From positions 186,001 through 250,000 of the forward strand of contig NZ_JAJUXH010000010.1 in NCBI RefSeq assembly GCF_021390245.1: a DNA stretch of 64,000 bases, given 5' to 3'. Of the stretch, positions 61,323 to 64,000 are shown piece by piece; position 1 is the first letter of the stretch; the number at the start of each line of letters is the position of its first letter. The translations under genes and the position numbers were made by a program. The notes below the pieces were generated by a model. It did not search any database. It saw only the letters and a list, made by a program, of their open reading frames with translations, and had not been told where the DNA came from. Source of the DNA: Dyadobacter sp. CY323 (GTDB lineage: Bacteria; Bacteroidota; Bacteroidia; Cytophagales; Spirosomataceae).

Positions 61323-61697
61323 ATGTATATTAAACCCACAGATTCCGAACTAGAAATTTTAAACTATCTCTGGCAGGCTGGGCCAAGTACCGTACGGGCA
61401 GTGCATGATGCATTATCAGCTACCAAAGATGTTGGCTATACAACGACATTAAAACTTATGCAGATCATGCATGACAAAGGGTTGCTGTATCGCACAGAAA
61501 ACGGCCGCTCCCACATTTACGTCGCATTATTAGGGCAGGAAGAAACACAACAAAATCTTCTGGGAAAAATGGTCGAAACGTTATTTCAGGGTTCTGCTGC
61601 TCAAATGGTCATGCAGGCACTTGGGAACCATTCGACGTCGAAAGAAGAACTGGATGAAATACGTGAGTTATTAAACAACCTCGAAAACAATCGCTAG
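61323..61697 (+). CDS. BlaI/MecI-family repressor
   Basis: A 124-residue winged-helix repressor of the BlaI/MecI/CopY family: TDSELEILNYLWQAGPSTVR, then the recognition helix region GYTTTLKLMQIMHDKGLL, and a wing with GRSHIYVALL. The C-terminal dimer region lies at about 75-124. Probably binds the three TACGA-N6-TCGTA sites just upstream. A cognate membrane metallopeptidase follows two bases after the stop, so release by proteolysis is likely. No beta-lactamase gene is beside it, so the regulon is unknown. Confidence 0.93.
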   Translation: MYIKPTDSELEILNYLWQAGPSTVRAVHDALSATKDVGYTTTLKLMQIMHDKGLLYRTENGRSHIYVALLGQEETQQNLLGKMVETLFQGSAAQMVMQALGNHSTSKEELDEIRELLNNLENNR

Positions 61698-61699
61698 CC

Positions 61700-63565
61700 A
61701 TGAAAATTTTCTTTGATCTATTCACCAGCGCCTCCGTTTCAGCCTTAGGCTGGACATTGATCCATTCCGTTTGGCAGGCTGCTTTGCTCATGCTTCTGGC
61801 CATCGCGACATTTTATATATTAAAAAAGAAAACCGCAAATGTCCGATACCTGGCAGCGGTCGCATTTCTTTCCACCCAGCTTTTTACTTCCATTGCGACA
61901 TTTTTCTACTACTATACCAAATCAACCCCTGCATTATCGGTACCAAAAACCTTTGCAAATTCCCTCACCTTTACCAATGTCAGGCAAGTCAGTTTCTCAG
62001 CGACGGAATTACCATTCAGCATGAAGCTACAAGGTTGGTTATCCATGCATTTGCACGAACTGGTAATCTGCTGGATGATTGGAGCGGCAGTGCTTTTGCT
62101 GCGGTTTCTGGGCGGCTGGCTGTTTACAGAAAAGCTTCGTTACGATGCAAAAGTCGTAATGGACCGGGAGTGGCGTGCACGATTCGGGGTGATTGTAGCA
62201 AAAATGAATATCTCGCAATCCATCGAATTCAAAGAAACGGCCAAAATCCTGACACCGATGGTGATCGGAGCATTCAGTCCGGTGATCCTGATTCCCATTG
62301 GGCTGCTATCCGGGTTTTCGACGTCTCAGGTGGAAGCGATCCTGGCGCACGAACTCGCCCACATCAGAAGAAACGATTACCTCGTTAATATGCTTCAATC
62401 CTTCGTTGAAGTGGTATTTTTCTTCCACCCCGCCATTTGGTGGCTTTCGGAACGCATCCGCACAGAGCGGGAACATTGCTGCGACGACATTGCATTAAGT
62501 GTTTGTGGGGACAAAATGTCTTTGGCACACGCGTTGGTCAAAGTCGCTGAATGGCAAACCGCTCCGAGAATGGCTATGGCATTTGCATCCAAAAAACCAC
62601 TCTTGCTTCGTCGCGTCCAACGCGTACTCGGCCTCACACCAAAATCAACCCGGACGTTAGGGAATCTGCCGCTGATGCTGGTTGCATTCGGTTTGGTGAT
62701 AGGATTGTCGGTGTATGCAGTGGCTCAGAAGACTGAGAAAAAGAAGGATAAGAAAGTCAGTCAGTCCGCGGGTAAAAAACAAAAATCCGTTTCCGGCTTT
62801 CACGCCGTCGAAAATGAGATTGCCGAGGTACCTGAACTTGCGGAACTTTCCGCAATCGAAATCCCTGATGTCGAAATCGCAGAATTTCCGGCAATGCATT
62901 TTGATGATGATTCGCTTAATAAAAAAAGAAATGAGATCCATAAAAGAATGCAGGCGCTGCAAACCGAAATGGAACCGCTGAATCAGCGAATGGAGGAAAT
63001 ACAACTCGAAATGGAAAAACAAAACTTTGAAGTGGAACGCTTTCAGAGAGAATTGGAAAAGATTGAATGGAAAAAGCAAGCTGCATTGGAGTTGAGAAAT
63101 GATCTGACAGAGAAAAGATCAACATTGCTCGACAGATCAAGATCGAACGAATCGAAAACAAATGACTCGGAACTTGACAAGCAGCTTGCGGATTTCGAGC
63201 AGCAGATTAAAGTGCAGGAAGAAACCATTTCACAACTGAATTCTCAAATCGCCTCCACCCGAAAAGATGCTTTCAAAGCAGAAGAGCCTATTCGGAGGTT
63301 TAATACCGAGACACAGGAAATCAATGAGAAGATTGAGGAGATTAGTGGCAAAATTGGTGTGGAAGCTCTTGGTTTTGAAAAGATTGAAGGCAACCCACGT
63401 GTCCGGGAAGCAAGAACTTCGCGGGTAAGAAATGTTACGGGGCATGGCCGCGTTGCTCCGCCCCCACCGCCTCCGGCGCCAGCGCGGGCAGTACCGGCTC
63501 CGGCACCCAAAGCTCCAAAATCGGTTGCGCCTCCAAAACCTCCCGTTCCGCCAGCAAAAAAGTGA
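61700..63565 (+). CDS. M56-family metallopeptidase, BlaR1-like
   Basis: A 621-residue membrane peptidase. Helices at about 13-40, 50-72, 118-142 and 322-343; zinc motif AHELAHIRRND with HEXXH at 217-221 and the third ligand Glu in EREHCCDD near 256-258. No penicillin-binding sensor domain, unlike true BlaR1. Instead, about residues 395-570 form a Glu/Gln-rich coiled coil (EPLNQRMEEIQLEMEKQNFE) and the last 45 residues are Pro/Ala-rich (PPPPPPAPARAVPAP). The sensor input is unknown. Two bases separate it from the repressor gene. Confidence 0.9.
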   Translation: MKIFFDLFTSASVSALGWTLIHSVWQAALLMLLAIATFYILKKKTANVRYLAAVAFLSTQLFTSIATFFYYYTKSTPALSVPKTFANSLTFTNVRQVSFSATELPFSMKLQGWLSMHLHELVICWMIGAAVLLLRFLGGWLFTEKLRYDAKVVMDREWRARFGVIVAKMNISQSIEFKETAKILTPMVIGAFSPVILIPIGLLSGFSTSQVEAILAHELAHIRRNDYLVNMLQSFVEVVFFFHPAIWWLSERIRTEREHCCDDIALSVCGDKMSLAHALVKVAEWQTAPRMAMAFASKKPLLLRRVQRVLGLTPKSTRTLGNLPLMLVAFGLVIGLSVYAVAQKTEKKKDKKVSQSAGKKQKSVSGFHAVENEIAEVPELAELSAIEIPDVEIAEFPAMHFDDDSLNKKRNEIHKRMQALQTEMEPLNQRMEEIQLEMEKQNFEVERFQRELEKIEWKKQAALELRNDLTEKRSTLLDRSRSNESKTNDSELDKQLADFEQQIKVQEETISQLNSQIASTRKDAFKAEEPIRRFNTETQEINEKIEEISGKIGVEALGFEKIEGNPRVREARTSRVRNVTGHGRVAPPPPPPAPARAVPAPAPKAPKSVAPPKPPVPPAKK

Positions 63566-63569
63566 TTAT

Positions 63570-63610
63570 AAAAAAAGAGGGCAGTGCATATCACATTGTC
63601 CTCTTTTTTT
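63570..63610. terminator. Bidirectional terminator
   Basis: AAAAAAAGAGGGCA and TGTCCTCTTTTTTT arms with a short inner pairing, directly after the M56 gene and before the convergent ferredoxin gene end. Confidence 0.88.
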
Positions 63611-63628
63611 ATACCCTGAATGGAGATA

Positions 63629-64000
63629 TTACTCCACTTCAATAATCACGTCGTCGCTCATTGGATGCGTTACGCAGGTCAGTACAAAACCTTCGTCGAT
63701 CTCTGCCTGGGATAATGCGTCTTCTTCGTCCATCTGCACTTTCCCGGAAACACATCGCCCCAGGCAGGCCGTACACATTCCGGCCTGACAGGAATACGGA
63801 AGATCTATATCCATATTCAAAGCAGCTTCGAGAACCGTCTCGTGCGGTTTAACGGGAACTTTATATTCCGCGCCTTCGTAAAAAAGCGTAATCTCCCTGG
63901 CTATTAATGCATTTTCTTCCTCCATCACAATTTCCCCGGGCTGGGCTGCGGTGGCTGTAAGAAAGCTTTCGTGCCTCACTTTATTTGTCGGTACACCCAG
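63629..64000 (-). CDS. Ferredoxin-NADP reductase, C-terminal part (cut by window)
   Basis: An open frame continuing past the window's right edge, so only the C-terminal 123 codons are seen. The visible part reads LGVPTNKVRHESFLTA, as at the end of an FNR-type NAD(P)H-binding domain, followed by a plant-type 2Fe-2S domain with cysteines in LPYSCQAGMCTACLGRC and VLTCVTHP. This is the architecture of PaaE / 3-ketosteroid hydroxylase reductases, in which NAD(P)H electrons pass through flavin to the iron-sulfur cluster. Partner oxygenase not visible. The GTG at 63979 is probably internal, not the start. Confidence 0.85.
   Translation of the reverse strand: MGVPTNKVRHESFLTATAAQPGEIVMEEENALIAREITLFYEGAEYKVPVKPHETVLEAALNMDIDLPYSCQAGMCTACLGRCVSGKVQMDEEDALSQAEIDEGFVLTCVTHPMSDDVIIEVE

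Noticed and set aside
1..64000. tRNA, rRNA or replication-origin features
   Set aside because: No cloverleaf or TTCRA loop context was found in the intergenic regions, and dnaN has no dnaA-box array beside it.

Overview
The window reads as chromosomal DNA of a Bacteroidota bacterium, most likely a Cytophagales / Spirosomataceae member close to Dyadobacter (inference; no 16S rRNA is present). The evidence is two gliding genes (gldJ, gldG), a PorP/SprF-type protein, a surface protein with a type B type IX secretion (T9SS) C-terminal domain, a Bacteroidetes-type Nudix/pyrC/comF/mfd core, weak Shine-Dalgarno sites, and TTTG / TAnnTTTG promoter boxes. No rRNA, tRNA, CRISPR array, prophage or intact insertion sequence was seen. 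After start sites are corrected, no gene-free stretch exceeds 300 bases.

Layout. 0-7.1 kb: a glycosyltransferase, then two minus-strand groups. One is an LVIVD-repeat lipoprotein, a beta-barrel protein and a small lipoprotein. The other is an ECF sigma factor, a fused membrane/beta-barrel protein and a serpin. 7.3-9.1 kb: small metabolic genes (muconolactone-isomerase-like, fRMsr, purU). 9.2-23.5 kb: the complete branched-chain amino acid locus on the minus strand (ilvD-ilvB-ilvN-ilvC-ilvA-araC, then leuC-leuD-leuA2-leuB-leuA), interrupted by a decayed MntA/HepT toxin-antitoxin pair. Its control signals are unusually readable: a 16-residue Leu/Ile-rich leader peptide with terminator and antiterminator precedes leuA, and ilvD and leuA share a palindrome at the same distance from a predicted promoter.

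23.7-38.9 kb: murQ, a NIPSNAP protein, a divergent PorP-like / T9SS surface protein pair, ruvB, a Nudix hydrolase, pyrC, comF, gldJ, mfd and pnuC. 38.9-50.5 kb: a minus-strand cluster of planctomycete-type proteins. It holds three different putative c-type haem proteins (motifs CAQCH, CMGCH, CAACH), a DUF1501 protein, L-rhamnose mutarotase and two Tat-exported TIM-barrel sugar isomerase-like proteins. Its function is not established. I read it as a candidate extracytoplasmic sugar oxidation or processing system that passes electrons to haem.

50.5-64 kb: yraN, lipB, a hypothetical gene, a DEDDy exonuclease, rnr, a GxxExxY protein, a DUF1080 protein, a PhyH-like dioxygenase, gldG, dnaN, a blaI/blaR1-like pair with three palindromic operators, and the truncated C-terminus of a ferredoxin-NADP reductase. 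Intergenic DNA carries several dispersed repeat families: REP/REPIN-like palindromes, TCGGC-rich inverted repeats, and a striking element built of 10-bp units arranged as a long inverted repeat.
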